NCBI GenBank assembly: GCA_013289795.1
Contig: JABCZH010000002.1
Location: 124,001-188,000 of the forward strand
Length of the DNA stretch: 64,000 bases
Origin: Acidobacteriota bacterium
Lineage (GTDB): Bacteria; Acidobacteriota; Terriglobia; Terriglobales; Acidobacteriaceae
Direction: 5' to 3'
Position numbers and translations under genes: made by a program. Of the stretch, positions 1 to 8,541 are shown one piece after another (within the stretch, counting starts at the first letter, position 1; every line of letters starts with the position of its first letter). The notes beneath the pieces are model-generated. The model ran no database searches. It was not told the origin of the DNA and worked only from the letters and a program-made list of their open reading frames with translations.

Positions 1-1
1 G

Positions 2-979
2 ATTGAGCAACTGATTGAGCGCATGCAGCAGGAAGACTACATCAGCATTGAGCAGCCGCACGATCCTGCGCAGCGTTCGAGTGTGGGCGGGCAGGTGGGC
101 GAGGCGCAGCCGCAAGTGAAGTTTGAGATCACCGACAAGAGTTTGGACTTCCTCGGTTTCAAGACGCTGCGGGATCTGATGGGCTCGCTGGGAAAATCGA
201 GTTTTGGCCGTCACGATACGCGCGATATGGCCACCGGAGTCGAGGCCAGCGGGGCTTCACGAGTCTACGAGTTCGGCGATACGTTGAATCTCGACATCAC
301 GGCAACACTATCGAGCGCCATTCAGCGCGAGGGAATGAGGCTGCCGTTGAACATCGAATACTCCGACTTGCAAGTACATCAGTGTGAGTATCAGTCATCG
401 TGCGCTACGGTGTTAATGCTGGATTGCTCGCACTCGATGATCCTCTACGGCGAGGATCGGTTCACGCCGGCCAAGAAAGTCGCGATGGCGTTGTCGCATC
501 TGATCCGCACGCAGTATCCTGGCGATTCGCTGTCGCTAATTCTGTTTCATGATTCGGCTGAGGAAGTGCCGCTCTCACAGCTGGCGCGAGTGAAAGTTGG
601 GCCGTACTACACCAACACGCGCGAGGGCCTTCGGCTGGCGCAGCGCCTTTTGCAACGACAGAGAAAAGACATGAAGCAGATTGTGATGATCACAGACGGG
701 AAACCGTCGGCGCTGACGCTCGAAGACGGTCGCATTTACAAGAATGCGTTTGGGCTGGATCCGCTGGTGGTGAGTCAGACGCTGGAGGAGGTTTCTAAGT
801 GCAAGCGGGCGGGCGTAATGATCAATACGTTTATGTTGGCGTCGGATTACGGCCTGGTGCAGTTCGTGCAGAAAGTCACCGAGATGTGTCGCGGTAAGGC
901 GTATTTCACGACGCCTTATACACTGGGGCAATACTTGTTGATGGATTACATGTCGCGGAAGACGAAGACGATACATTAG
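2..979 (+). CDS. VWA (von Willebrand factor A) domain protein, 5'-truncated
   Basis: The frame is already open at the left window edge and the first ATG (position 23) has no clear ribosome site, so the true start lies upstream. Counting from that ATG, the MIDAS metal-binding motif DCSHS is at residues 134-138. The later MITDGKPS stretch matches the fourth strand of the VWA fold, and the protein ends in a conserved DYMSRK-type tail. Proteins of this kind are usually encoded beside a MoxR/ChlI-like AAA ATPase and act with it in chelatase-like or complex-assembly tasks. That partner would lie outside the window. There is no membrane segment in the visible part, so it is probably cytosolic. The VWA assignment is solid; the role is inference. 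Confidence 0.8.
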   Translation: MEQLIERMQQEDYISIEQPHDPAQRSSVGGQVGEAQPQVKFEITDKSLDFLGFKTLRDLMGSLGKSSFGRHDTRDMATGVEASGASRVYEFGDTLNLDITATLSSAIQREGMRLPLNIEYSDLQVHQCEYQSSCATVLMLDCSHSMILYGEDRFTPAKKVAMALSHLIRTQYPGDSLSLILFHDSAEEVPLSQLARVKVGPYYTNTREGLRLAQRLLQRQRKDMKQIVMITDGKPSALTLEDGRIYKNAFGLDPLVVSQTLEEVSKCKRAGVMINTFMLASDYGLVQFVQKVTEMCRGKAYFTTPYTLGQYLLMDYMSRKTKTIH

Positions 980-1055
980 TCGCAAGCAAAAAACCTGCCG
1001 AGCTTTGTTCGACTGCCCATCGAGGGCGTCCGGGCCCACGTGGTTCGCGGCGCTC

Positions 1056-1289
1056 CTAAGTTCCTTCCACTTTCTTTACCGCCAATTCCGCTCCCTGAAA
1101 CCCGATCTTGCTGTGAGTGCCGTCACAGAAGGGCTTGTTGACGGATCCGCCGCAACGGCAGAGTGAGAAAGCCGGCTTGCCGGTCAGATCGTACTTGTTG
1201 CCGTTGACATCGACCAGCTCGATTGTGCCTTCAGGAGCTTCTACGCGATAAGGTCCATTGGGGCGGATGGTGATTTTGACTGTAGCCAT
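1056..1289 (-). CDS. CDGSH iron-sulfur domain protein
   Basis: This 77-residue protein contains the CDGSH-type 2Fe-2S ligand set: CRC, then a proline, then CDGTH (C-x-C-x2-S-x3-P-x-C-D-G-x-H). The three Cys and one His bind a redox-active or transferable cluster. I chose the internal ATG at 1289 because AAGAGG lies just upstream and the product then begins directly with the beta-strand MATVKITIRPNG. A longer frame to 1331 has no such support. It is a single small cytosolic protein with no operon partner; its physiological partner cannot be read from the sequence. Confidence 0.88.
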   Translation of the reverse strand: MATVKITIRPNGPYRVEAPEGTIELVDVNGNKYDLTGKPAFSLCRCGGSVNKPFCDGTHSKIGFQGAELAVKKVEGT

Positions 1290-1339
1290 GAGGCCTCTTT
1301 TCTCAAAAGGGTTCGATAGCAAAGGTAACACGAGAAGCT

Positions 1340-1441
1340 GTCAGCTATCAGCCGTCAGCATTCAGCCCACTGTCGTTTGGAACGCTCCTATGCAAAATCT
1401 CTTGGGATCCCAAGCTGAGAGCTGATAGCTGAGAGCTGATG
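1340..1441. repeat. Intergenic inverted repeat, CAGCTATCAGC family
   Basis: Two imperfect complementary arms flank a short core between the CDGSH gene and the glycosyltransferase gene. The left arm holds CAGCTATCAGC and GTCAGC units. The right arm holds AGCTGATAGCTGAGAGCTGA units. Each arm is built from near-7-bp TCAGC-type steps, the same style as the elements near 6.25 and 32.57 kb. It could fold as a long hairpin in RNA or DNA. No ORF is supported in it. Confidence 0.7.
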
Positions 1442-1448
1442 GCTTTGC

Positions 1449-2573
1449 TTACGCGGCGCGAACTTCAGCCTGGACCGTGCGGTGGTAGAGCTTCAAGTAC
1501 TCGTCGGTCATGCGGCGGGCAGTGAAGCATTCACGCGCGCGTTGGAAGGCGCGGGCGCCGTATCCACGGCAGAGATCGCGTTGCTCGTGAAGGCGACGAA
1601 TTACGCCGGCCAGGCTGGCGGCGTCGTTTTCACGAAAGTAAATCGCTGCGTCGCCCCAAATTTCGCGGAATGAAGGAATGTCATTGGCCACGATGGCGCA
1701 GCGCGAGAAGGCGGCTTCGAGCGGCGCGAGGCCAAAGGGTTCGTAACGCGAGGTCGCGACAAAAATCGCCGCACGACTGTACAGCGTGCGGAGCTGGGCC
1801 TCGGTCTGTGCCCCTTTCAAAGAAATGCTGGCGGGGTCGGCGGCCAGCTTGATGTCGGCGGAGATGGGAATACGTCGAACCGGAGCCGGCTCGTCGCAGT
1901 TCACGATGCAAACCGGCAGCGGGTGGGAGTGTTGCGTCAACAGCGATATCTGTTTGCCTGCGTCCCGCAGGCGACCCACCGCAAGCACTGAATCGTTCTT
2001 GTTCACGTAGGGATTAAACGAAACCGGATTGCGGCCGTTGTAAATCACGGCTTCACGCCGCGGTTGGGCATAGCACTCGCGAATCGTATCCAGCATCCAC
2101 AGCGAAGGCGCCACCACCATGCTGGCTTGCGACAAGCCATCGGTGACTAGGTCGCGATACCAGCGCAGCCAGCGGCTCTCTTCGGGCTCATGGCCGTGGA
2201 CCGCCTGCCACCAACTGATCAGGTCTCCATGGGCAACTACGATGCGCGGCGTCTTGACGGGCAGGCCGCCAAAACACAGATGATTCAAGTGCAGCAGGTC
2301 GGGCTTGAGCTCTTTAACCAAGCCGGTCAAATATTGACAGGAGTCGATGAAGTCGCGCTGGCCTTGCTGCATCCAGTCGAGACAAAAGGCGGTGGGCCGG
2401 TAGTCGAGGCCCGGCAGGTTCTCCATCCAGAAAGTTTGCTCGGGAAGCGGGATGTCGCCGAGGCTGACCAGAGTGATGCGAGCGCCGCGGCTGACGAGTC
2501 CAGTGACCAGTTCCTGAGTGTAGGTCCACACCCCACTCAGCGTGTCAGTCGTAACAAGAACGTGCACTAGCAT
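1449..2573 (-). CDS. Glycosyltransferase family 4 (GT-B fold)
   Basis: This 374-residue protein has the GT4 architecture. The N-terminal Rossmann half starts with VHVLVTTDTLSGVWTY (acceptor side). The C-terminal half carries the family signature YEPFGLAPLEAAFSRCAIV (about residues 278-296), whose E-x7-E pattern contacts the nucleotide sugar. It should transfer a sugar from an NDP-sugar to an unknown acceptor. The ATG at 2573 has AAGGA just upstream. There is no signal peptide. It is divergent from the PIG-L gene, but the N-terminus lacks the glycine-rich BshA pattern, so a bacillithiol role is not supported. Donor and acceptor are unknown. Confidence 0.85.
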   Translation of the reverse strand: MLVHVLVTTDTLSGVWTYTQELVTGLVSRGARITLVSLGDIPLPEQTFWMENLPGLDYRPTAFCLDWMQQGQRDFIDSCQYLTGLVKELKPDLLHLNHLCFGGLPVKTPRIVVAHGDLISWWQAVHGHEPEESRWLRWYRDLVTDGLSQASMVVAPSLWMLDTIRECYAQPRREAVIYNGRNPVSFNPYVNKNDSVLAVGRLRDAGKQISLLTQHSHPLPVCIVNCDEPAPVRRIPISADIKLAADPASISLKGAQTEAQLRTLYSRAAIFVATSRYEPFGLAPLEAAFSRCAIVANDIPSFREIWGDAAIYFRENDAASLAGVIRRLHEQRDLCRGYGARAFQRARECFTARRMTDEYLKLYHRTVQAEVRAA

Positions 2574-2750
2574 TGTCCTTTTTCCAGGGGGCGCTTTCGC
2601 CCAGGCCGGACCTGGTTGCCCGAGCCGTCATATTCTATTGCGAAATCGCCGGCGGGGAAAGCATTTCGTTGAGAAGCTCCCGTTGCGCCGCAAAAGCTTG
2701 CACAATTTCTCCTGCGGATTGCATGCCGCAGTCTCCAATTACAATAAGCC

Positions 2751-3494
2751 ATGCTTCGGATGATGTGCATTACGGCCCACCCCGACGATGAGGCAGGCAA
2801 TTTTGGCGGGTGTTTACAGCTATATGCTGGCCGCGGAGTCGAAACCTGCGTCATCTGCCTTACGCCCGGACAGGCCGCGACCCATCGCGGCAGCGCCGCG
2901 AATGACATAGAGCTGGCTGCGCTGCGGCGGCGGGAGTTTGCCGCTGCCTGCGCGATTCTCAAAGTGACGAATGGAATCGTGCTCGACTATCCCGACGGGC
3001 AACTGCATCGGATGGAGGCTTACAAGGTAGTCTGCGAGCTGACGTTGAAGATCCGCGAGTTTCGTCCGCAGGTGGTGCTGACGTTTGGGCCGGAGGGCGG
3101 TGTCACCGGCCACACCGATCACTCTATGGCTTCGATCTTCGCCACACTCGCCTTCCATTGGGCAGGGCGGAGCAATCGCTATCCTGACCAGTTCAGCGAC
3201 CGCATTCGTCCTCATCGGGTGCACAAGCTTTACCATGCAACCGCCAACTTCACTCTCCCCGACCGGCAGCCGGTCACACCGTCTCCGATCACCGCGGTCA
3301 TCGAGGTTGGTGCGTACCTCGAAACCAAGATCGAGGCCTTCAGAGCGCACACCACGCAAGCGCCGTTATTCCAGATGTTTGAATCGCGCATGCGCCAGTA
3401 CGGTGGCCAAGAGAGATTCCACCTGGCGGCTTCGATGGTTGCAGCGCCGGTTCAGACGGAGACCGATTTGTTCGGGGGCATCGAAAAAAACTAA
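2751..3494 (+). CDS. PIG-L family N-acetylglucosaminyl deacetylase-like protein
   Basis: The N-terminus contains AHPDDE (residues 9-14), the zinc-binding and catalytic signature of the PIG-L/LmbE family. A later GHTDH supplies the third metal ligand. Length (247 residues) is normal. The family removes N-acetyl groups from GlcNAc-containing conjugates such as thiol cofactor precursors, antibiotics or lipids; the substrate here is unknown. It is cytosolic by sequence. The stop codon directly abuts a CCACAGAGG-type repeat, so the last codons may have been shaped by repeat insertion. Confidence 0.87.
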   Translation: MLRMMCITAHPDDEAGNFGGCLQLYAGRGVETCVICLTPGQAATHRGSAANDIELAALRRREFAAACAILKVTNGIVLDYPDGQLHRMEAYKVVCELTLKIREFRPQVVLTFGPEGGVTGHTDHSMASIFATLAFHWAGRSNRYPDQFSDRIRPHRVHKLYHATANFTLPDRQPVTPSPITAVIEVGAYLETKIEAFRAHTTQAPLFQMFESRMRQYGGQERFHLAASMVAAPVQTETDLFGGIEKN

Positions 3495-3523
3495 CCACAG
3501 AGGACACAGAGAGCCACAGAGGT
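3491..3523. repeat. Single arm of the CCACAGAGG repeat family
   Basis: A run of CCACAGAGG, ACACAGAG and CCACAGAGG units follows the TAA of the PIG-L gene. The same units form both arms of the elements at 31945-32011 and 37838-37918. Here I find only one arm. Any short ORF reading NHRGHRE-type peptide across it is an artefact of the repeat. Confidence 0.75.
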
Positions 3524-3553
3524 AACCCGCATCCTCCCAGCACCTTCTCATGT

Positions 3554-5434
3554 TTAGCGCGGCTTGATGATGTCGCTCAATACATCTGGCTTCGAGTCGT
3601 CGCGTACCAGATGGGGATATTTCTCTCCGCCGTGGTAGTCGAGGTTGTAAGTCTTGAAGTATTCGGTGTTCTCTACCAGCAGCGCCAGCGGTGCGGAACT
3701 GGTTGTCCCGGCCTTGAGCGCATCGTGCAGGACATCGGCGGAAAAGCGGCGGCCGTTCACTGCAATCACTCTCATTCCCGGACCGATGCCGGCTTTCGCG
3801 GCTGTCATACCTTCAATGGTGTCGATGACGGTGCCGTCCTGCCGGAGTTGGAGCCCAATCGAGTAGCTCGCATTGATGTCCTCGTTGTAGTGCTCGCCAA
3901 TGCGGAACAATTCCGAAGGGGTGCTGTCATAAACCAGCTTCCAGCCGCTGCGTTCGATCCCGCTGATTGGAGCGCCGGGACCGTGGTTGGTCAGGCGTTC
4001 CGTCCAGAATCCGCGCCAGTCATAGGCTGCCACCTGGTTTAGAGCGTTCACAACGTCGTCGAAAGTGTAGGTGTTCACCGCAGGCGGTCCGCTCTGCCCG
4101 CCGTGGAAAAGGTGGCAGAAATCGTCCATTGACCTCTTGTTGTGGGATTGCTGGCGGATGATGGTGTCCACCCACAACCAGTTGAGAACGTCTTCATCGT
4201 AATAGTCGACTTCGCGCCGCCACGACTGCCACTGGAGGGGAGCGTCTTGCATAGAAGGCACGCCGTCGGCGGTGTCTTGCAGGTTGCGCCAGGTGCGGCC
4301 GGGAAGATTGTCGAGGCGGGCAGCGATCAGGGCCACGGAGTCGCGATATTGCTCCGGCGTGCGGAGTCCACTGCGCGCGCTGAGCAGGTCTCCAAGATAT
4401 GAAGTGAGGCCTTCGTACACCCACAGCAGATCAGTCTGCATGGGCTTCTCGTAGTCGGGCGTCGCGAGGTCCGCGGGCCGGCGGTATTTTCCGTTCCAGG
4501 AGTGCACATACTCGTGGGGCAGCAACCCGGCGTGCAAGAGGCGGTGCTCGGGATCGACCATGCCGCGTTCATCAACCCGGCTATCGTTCGATTCGTGATG
4601 TTCGAGGCCGAAGTGTGCGACGTGGTCGCTAAGACTGTAGACAAAGTGATAGTCGCGGAAATGCCGGGCCCCGAAGAGTTTGAACGCCTGGTCGGTCAGG
4701 TTTTTGTAATCGTCGAGAACCTCGGCGGGGGCATCGAGCGCGGCGGCGCTGTCGGCGGCGATGTCCATTTCCTGGTGCGGATTTTCCGCCAGGGGAATAA
4801 TGCGCAGGTATTCGCCCGCGATGACGGGCGAATCCACCACCGTGGTCAGAGCGGCGGGACTGAACTTGATGTCAGCACCGGTCTGCGACGCGACCGGCAG
4901 CGGTGTGCCAAACTTCCAACCGGCGGGCAGCCGCAGGCTGGCGGTGTAAGTTAGTTGGTCGGTAGTCCAGTTGGCCGGGTAGAGCAGAACCGTGTTCCAG
5001 CTCAACACGGTCATCTTTTCGGTGGCGGACATTCCACCGGTGAAGATGCCGCCTTCGGCTGCGGGAGCGGCGTAGTCCAGAGCTACGTTGACGGTCGAGA
5101 CTCCTTGCGGCACATCGACGTGGAAAGTCCATCCATCGAGCAGATCGCGGCGCCACGTGAGGGGCTGTCCGTTGGCGGAGAATTTGAGCCCGGTGAGTTC
5201 CTCGATCGGCCCGGTTGGACCGTGCTCACCGGGAATCCACTTGGGATAGTAAAGAGTCAGCGAACCCGGAGCGGCGGGGATGGTCAGTTGTGCGTGGATG
5301 ATCTTTCGTGGCGCGTCACTGGCATCGACGGCGATGGTGATGGCTGGGGCAGTAGAGGAATTCTGTGCGAGAGCAGGCAAGATCAGAGCAGAAAAGAAGA
5401 ACAACCACAGCCAGACACGGCCCGAATGGTGCAT
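3554..5434 (-). CDS. M61-family glycyl aminopeptidase with PDZ domain
   Basis: This 626-residue protein starts with a signal peptide (hydrophobic stretch about residues 8-23, ALA cleavage context). The catalytic zinc motif HEYVH is at residues 307-311, followed by WNGKYRRP, which is characteristic of M61 peptidases. A catalytic-domain stretch rich in Trp and Tyr follows, then a PDZ-like module near residues 510-590 (GLQLRQDGTVIDTIEGM). The product should be an exported metalloaminopeptidase acting on N-terminal residues of peptides in the periplasm. It is a single gene on this strand, between two plus-strand genes. The family call is strong; the natural substrate is unknown. Confidence 0.92.
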   Translation of the reverse strand: MHHSGRVWLWLFFFSALILPALAQNSSTAPAITIAVDASDAPRKIIHAQLTIPAAPGSLTLYYPKWIPGEHGPTGPIEELTGLKFSANGQPLTWRRDLLDGWTFHVDVPQGVSTVNVALDYAAPAAEGGIFTGGMSATEKMTVLSWNTVLLYPANWTTDQLTYTASLRLPAGWKFGTPLPVASQTGADIKFSPAALTTVVDSPVIAGEYLRIIPLAENPHQEMDIAADSAAALDAPAEVLDDYKNLTDQAFKLFGARHFRDYHFVYSLSDHVAHFGLEHHESNDSRVDERGMVDPEHRLLHAGLLPHEYVHSWNGKYRRPADLATPDYEKPMQTDLLWVYEGLTSYLGDLLSARSGLRTPEQYRDSVALIAARLDNLPGRTWRNLQDTADGVPSMQDAPLQWQSWRREVDYYDEDVLNWLWVDTIIRQQSHNKRSMDDFCHLFHGGQSGPPAVNTYTFDDVVNALNQVAAYDWRGFWTERLTNHGPGAPISGIERSGWKLVYDSTPSELFRIGEHYNEDINASYSIGLQLRQDGTVIDTIEGMTAAKAGIGPGMRVIAVNGRRFSADVLHDALKAGTTSSAPLALLVENTEYFKTYNLDYHGGEKYPHLVRDDSKPDVLSDIIKPR

Positions 5435-5556
5435 TTGGATCTCCCTGGGTCATTGCAGCAGCGGATTAGGAACTCCCGAATATAACAGAAACGTTTCAAT
5501 ACTATTGTTGGGTTTTGATGCGATGCATTGCGGAAATTCGTGACCCGCGGTCGCTC

Positions 5557-5572
5557 TGCTATGATTTCGGCG
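5557..5572 (+). promoter_or_regulatory. Extended -10 promoter of tmk, possibly leaderless
   Basis: TGCTATGAT (5557-5565) is an extended -10 element ending only six bases before the GTG taken as the tmk start. There is no Shine-Dalgarno sequence between them and only a poor -35 (TTCGTG, 17-bp spacing). A start of transcription about seven bases after the -10 would fall at the GTG, giving a leaderless message. Confidence 0.4.
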
Positions 5573-6291
5573 TGTCGTCGCATCCCCAGCGCGGAAAATT
5601 CATTACCTTCGAAGGGCTTGACGGATGCGGCAAGAGCACGCAGCTGGAGAAGCTGGCGAAGATGCTGCGCGCGCAGCATCTATCGGTGGTCGTCACCCGC
5701 GAGCCCGGCGGCACGCCGACGGGGGAAAAGATCCGCCAGCTTCTGCTCGATACCGGCACCTCGGCGCTGGCGCCGCTGGCGGAACTGGCGCTGATGTTTG
5801 CTTCGCGCGCCCACCACATCAAAGAGGTCATTCAACCGGCGCTTGGCGAAGGTCGCATCGTGCTGTGCGATCGCTTTACAGACTCCAGCGAGGCTTATCA
5901 GGGTGGTGGACGAAAACTGGGAAGCGAGCCCGTGCTGGCGCTTCACCACGCGCTGTGCGGAGACTTGCAGCCTGATCTCACGATTCTGATGGATTCCGAT
6001 CCGGTGATGAGCGTGGAGCGTGCCCGCCGCCGCAACAAGGCGAGTACGCCGGGAAACAAGCGAAGCGAACACGATGAGAACCGCTTCGAGCAGGAGAGCC
6101 GGGCTTTCTTCGGGCGGGTGCGAAATGCGTATCTGGCAATCGCAGAACGCGAGCCGCAGCGCGTGGTAGTTGTCGATGCCCGTGGAACTCCAGAGAAGAC
6201 TCACAAGCTCATCAAGGAAGTGGTGGCAAGAAAGTTGAAGACAGCTTTCAGCACTCAGCAGTCAGCATTCAGCCGCTCCGGTACGAGGTGA
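5572..6291 (+). CDS. tmk: Thymidylate kinase
   Basis: It phosphorylates dTMP to dTDP with ATP for DNA synthesis. Counting from the GTG at 5572, the P-loop GLDGCGKST lies at residues 15-23. Further on are REPGGT (dTMP site), the CDRFTDSSEAYQGGG stretch with the DR[FY] motif, and an Arg-rich lid (RARRRNK). I prefer GTG 5572 over the longer frame from 5515 because the family begins just before the KFITFEGLDG strand and because a -10 element occupies the intervening bases. The last roughly 14 residues (TAFSTQQSAFSRS...) are encoded by the left arm of an inverted repeat and are not family-like. It is followed by holB, a common pairing of replication genes. Confidence 0.95.
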   Translation: MSSHPQRGKFITFEGLDGCGKSTQLEKLAKMLRAQHLSVVVTREPGGTPTGEKIRQLLLDTGTSALAPLAELALMFASRAHHIKEVIQPALGEGRIVLCDRFTDSSEAYQGGGRKLGSEPVLALHHALCGDLQPDLTILMDSDPVMSVERARRRNKASTPGNKRSEHDENRFEQESRAFFGRVRNAYLAIAEREPQRVVVVDARGTPEKTHKLIKEVVARKLKTAFSTQQSAFSRSGTR

Positions 6292-6362
6292 GCGCGCTAG
6301 AATGCCGAAGTCGGCGAAAGGTGAAGAAGCGGCTGAATGCTGAGTGCTGACTGCTGAGTGCT
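6250..6362. repeat. Long inverted repeat between tmk and holB (TCAGCACTCAGC family)
   Basis: The left arm 6250-6277 and right arm 6328-6362 are complementary (AGCACTCAGCAGTCAGCA on the left; its complement on the right, with one extra 7-bp CACTCAG step). The core of about 50 bp is not repetitive. The left arm codes the tail and stop region of tmk. The right arm runs up to eight bases before the holB ATG. The same family occurs at 32567-32659. Confidence 0.88.
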
Positions 6363-6369
6363 AATCAAC

Positions 6370-7470
6370 ATGCCCTTCTCTGATTTCTACGGCAACTCGG
6401 ACGTAGTGAATCGCCTGCGCGAGATGCTGGCGCGCAATCACTTTCCTCAGGCGGTGATTCTGACTGGGTCACAAGGCTCAGGCAAGTACACGCTGGCCCT
6501 CATGCTGGCGAAGGCGATGAATTGTCTGGAACCAATCATGACGGGCGGCCTTCCAGACTTTTGCGGCAAGTGCTCCAACTGCGTGCGAATTGCGCAATCG
6601 GAAGATCTCGACGCCTGCACGGCAGAAGCGGTAGAAGCGCGAGAGAACATGCGCGAGACCGACAAGAAAGAGACGCGCCTGTTTGTGCAGACTCATCCCG
6701 ACGTGCTGGTAATTCCGCCGGATCCGCCCCAGATGATGATCAAAGTCGACCAGGTGCGAAGGGTGATCGAAACCATCTATTACCGGCCGGGAGATGCCAG
6801 GGAACGGGTTTACATCTTCACCGATTCGGCTTTCATGAAGGAAGCAGCGAATTCTTTGTTGAAAGTGCTCGAAGAGCCGCCTGAGTTCGCCACTATCTTC
6901 CTGCTGGCTGAGAATGCGGGAGAACTCCTGCCCACAATTCGTTCGCGTTCGATGGTGGTGGGGCTGAAGGCACTGCCTGCCGAGGAAGTCGAACATTATC
7001 TCGCAAGGGAGAGGGCGGACTGGAGTCCCAAACAGAGGTCCCTGGTCTCGCGTTTGAGTGAAGGAGCGGTGGGGCGGGCACGCACCTTCGATCTCGCGGC
7101 GTACACCGCAGCCCGCCAGCACGCCTTGACGATTCTCACCTCCGCGTTGCGCGCGGCGGATCACAGTGAACTGTTCAAAGTCACCGAGACCTACCGGGCT
7201 GGGGCCGAAGGCCGGGAGAAGATAGAGCGACTTCTGCGAACGCTCTACTCGCTATTACAGGATTTGCTGTTCATCAACTCGGGAACGCCCCAGTCCGTCC
7301 ACAATACCGACATTGAGAGCGAGTTGCGGAGGCTGGCGGAGGCGGCCAGCTTCGAGTGGATTACCTCGGCAGCTGACGGGCTTGCCGAGGTGGAGCGGGG
7401 GATGCGGCGTAACCTGCTGCGCTCACTGTCGCTGGATGCGTTTGCGGTTGGGGAAGCGCTTGGCAATTAG
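6370..7470 (+). CDS. holB: DNA polymerase III subunit delta' (clamp-loader)
   Basis: This is an AAA+ clamp-loader subunit. Counting from ATG 6370, the Walker A motif GSQGSGKYT is at residues 33-41. A zinc-module CGKCSNC follows near residue 65. Then come KVDQVRRV, the sensor stretch NSLLKVLEEPP, and the arginine-finger-type IRSRS (SRC-like). The zinc module carries an insert of about 35 residues rich in Glu and Arg before THPDVLVI. It loads the sliding clamp with tau/gamma and delta. A GTG at 6358 inside the repeat is a less likely start. The last two codons and stop lie in the left arm of another repeat. Confidence 0.93.
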   Translation: MPFSDFYGNSDVVNRLREMLARNHFPQAVILTGSQGSGKYTLALMLAKAMNCLEPIMTGGLPDFCGKCSNCVRIAQSEDLDACTAEAVEARENMRETDKKETRLFVQTHPDVLVIPPDPPQMMIKVDQVRRVIETIYYRPGDARERVYIFTDSAFMKEAANSLLKVLEEPPEFATIFLLAENAGELLPTIRSRSMVVGLKALPAEEVEHYLARERADWSPKQRSLVSRLSEGAVGRARTFDLAAYTAARQHALTILTSALRAADHSELFKVTETYRAGAEGREKIERLLRTLYSLLQDLLFINSGTPQSVHNTDIESELRRLAEAASFEWITSAADGLAEVERGMRRNLLRSLSLDAFAVGEALGN

Positions 7471-7560
7471 CACTTGGCATTTGGCCAGCACAGGTTCGTG
7501 CCGTTGCGGGAAAAACCCGACGCTTGCATTGGCTAAATGCCAAGTGCTGATTGCTAACTG
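7462..7560. repeat. Inverted repeat overlapping the holB stop codon
   Basis: The arms 7462-7486 and 7531-7560 are complementary over about 25 bp (core AGCACTTGGCATTT opposite AAATGCCAAGTGCT) with few mismatches. The left arm begins inside the last two codons of holB, so the TAG is part of the repeat. A GC-rich spacer of about 45 bp separates the arms. Confidence 0.83.
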
Positions 7561-7701
7561 CTTGTACACGCACCACATGGGCATTGTCATTCCCGCTGCG
7601 CTTGTGCTAGGTTATTGGCAAGTTCACGCCTTCAAAAACCCACAATCACAGTCGCGCCGTGTGATGTGGCCCGCGTTAACAGCGTGTCTACAGGTGGTGT
7701 T

Positions 7702-8112
7702 ATGAAAGATGCGATTGATTCCATGCCAGCCGAGCGGACAATCGAGCCAGAATTTGCCAACCGCAAGCTGATCCGTCCCTCGCTGAACCGCAACGACCAT
7801 CCTCCTCACCCCGCGCCGGCAGCAGCAAGTGAGCGGCGGGCGGAGCGCCCGGAACGTGGCGGCGAGCGCAATGGAGGCGGCAGGAAAGCAAGCCCACCCG
7901 AGCAGACCAACGCAGAGAACTTTTATTACCAGAAGCAGATGCAATCGAAGACCCCGATGGTCATCGTGCTGCGCGATGGCGAACAATTGCACGGGACCAT
8001 CGAGTGGTATGACAAGAGCTGCATCAAGATAAACCGGAACGGCGCCGCCAACCTGATGATCTACAAGCCTTCGATCAAGTACATGTACAAAGAAGGGGAG
8101 AACGGGAAGTAA
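7702..8112 (+). CDS. hfq: Hfq-like RNA chaperone with N-terminal extension
   Basis: The C-terminal half (about residues 72-136 from ATG 7702) has the Sm fold of Hfq: the [20 protein letters not shown] strand, the [10 protein letters not shown] Sm1 bend, and the final strands [14 protein letters not shown]. The Sm2 signature, normally YKHA, is YKPS here. About 70 residues of low-complexity, Arg/Pro/Glu-rich sequence precede the Sm core; most Hfq proteins have only a few residues there. Hfq hexamers pair small RNAs with mRNAs. The start at 7702 follows GGTGG and a GTG-rich stretch; an upstream frame from 7615 is less likely. The Sm call is firm; full Hfq activity with the altered Sm2 is unproven. 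Confidence 0.82.
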   Translation: MKDAIDSMPAERTIEPEFANRKLIRPSLNRNDHPPHPAPAAASERRAERPERGGERNGGGRKASPPEQTNAENFYYQKQMQSKTPMVIVLRDGEQLHGTIEWYDKSCIKINRNGAANLMIYKPSIKYMYKEGENGK

Positions 8113-8197
8113 GCTGACAGCTTCTGGCTCTGTCGGGCCTTGGCCGTGAGTTGGCCGTCGAGTAACACCACGGAATAATCCAGCACATACCTCCCGG

Positions 8198-8226
8198 TTG
8201 ACAATCGCCTATATCTTCCTTAGCAT
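8198..8226 (+). promoter_or_regulatory. Sigma-70-type promoter of the HU-like gene
   Basis: A perfect -35 TTGACA (8198-8203), a 17-bp spacer and TAGCAT (8221-8226) lie about 45 bp before the GTG start of the HU-like gene. The perfect -35 and ideal spacing make this one of the clearest promoters in the window, although the -10 is imperfect. Confidence 0.6.
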
Positions 8227-8271
8227 CAATAACTTGGTAGCACTGCAACCATCCCGACGCAGGAGCCGCTT

Positions 8272-8541
8272 GTGATTAAGCTCGACATCATCAACGAAGT
8301 GGTCAACAAAACCGGAATCACCAAGACCAAGGCCGAATTGGCCGTGGAAACCGTGTTTGAGAGCATGAAGCGATCTCTGACCAGGGGTGATCGCATTGAG
8401 CTTCGCGGATTTGGCGTGTTCAACGTGCGGCCGCGCAAGACCGGAATCGGGCGCAACCCGCGCACCGGGGCTGAGGTCTCGATTCCGCCGGGCAAAGCAG
8501 TGCGCTTCAAACCGGGCAAAGAATTGCAATCCATCGATTGA
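8272..8541 (+). CDS. HU/IHF-family DNA-binding protein
   Basis: This 89-residue protein matches the HU/IHF family along its length. It has the N-terminal helices (KLDIINEVVNKTGITK), the hinge GFGVFNVRPR, and the DNA-wrapping arm GRNPRTGAEVSIPPGK with the intercalating-proline region, then VRFKPGKEL. It bends and compacts DNA as a dimer. The GTG at 8272 is preceded by AGGAG at the proper distance. It is expressed from its own promoter. Sequence alone does not separate HU from an IHF subunit; the family call is firm. Confidence 0.93.
   Translation: MIKLDIINEVVNKTGITKTKAELAVETVFESMKRSLTRGDRIELRGFGVFNVRPRKTGIGRNPRTGAEVSIPPGKAVRFKPGKELQSID

Noticed and set aside
1449-3494. Bacillithiol biosynthesis pair (GT4 plus PIG-L deacetylase)
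   Set aside because: The GT4 N-terminus lacks the BshA glycine-rich motif and the genes are divergent, with no bshC nearby.
3485-3551. Short ORFs reading NHRGHRE/TTEGHRE-type peptides across CCACAGAGG repeats
   Set aside because: The peptides come only from the repeat units, occur in several frames and have no ribosome sites.
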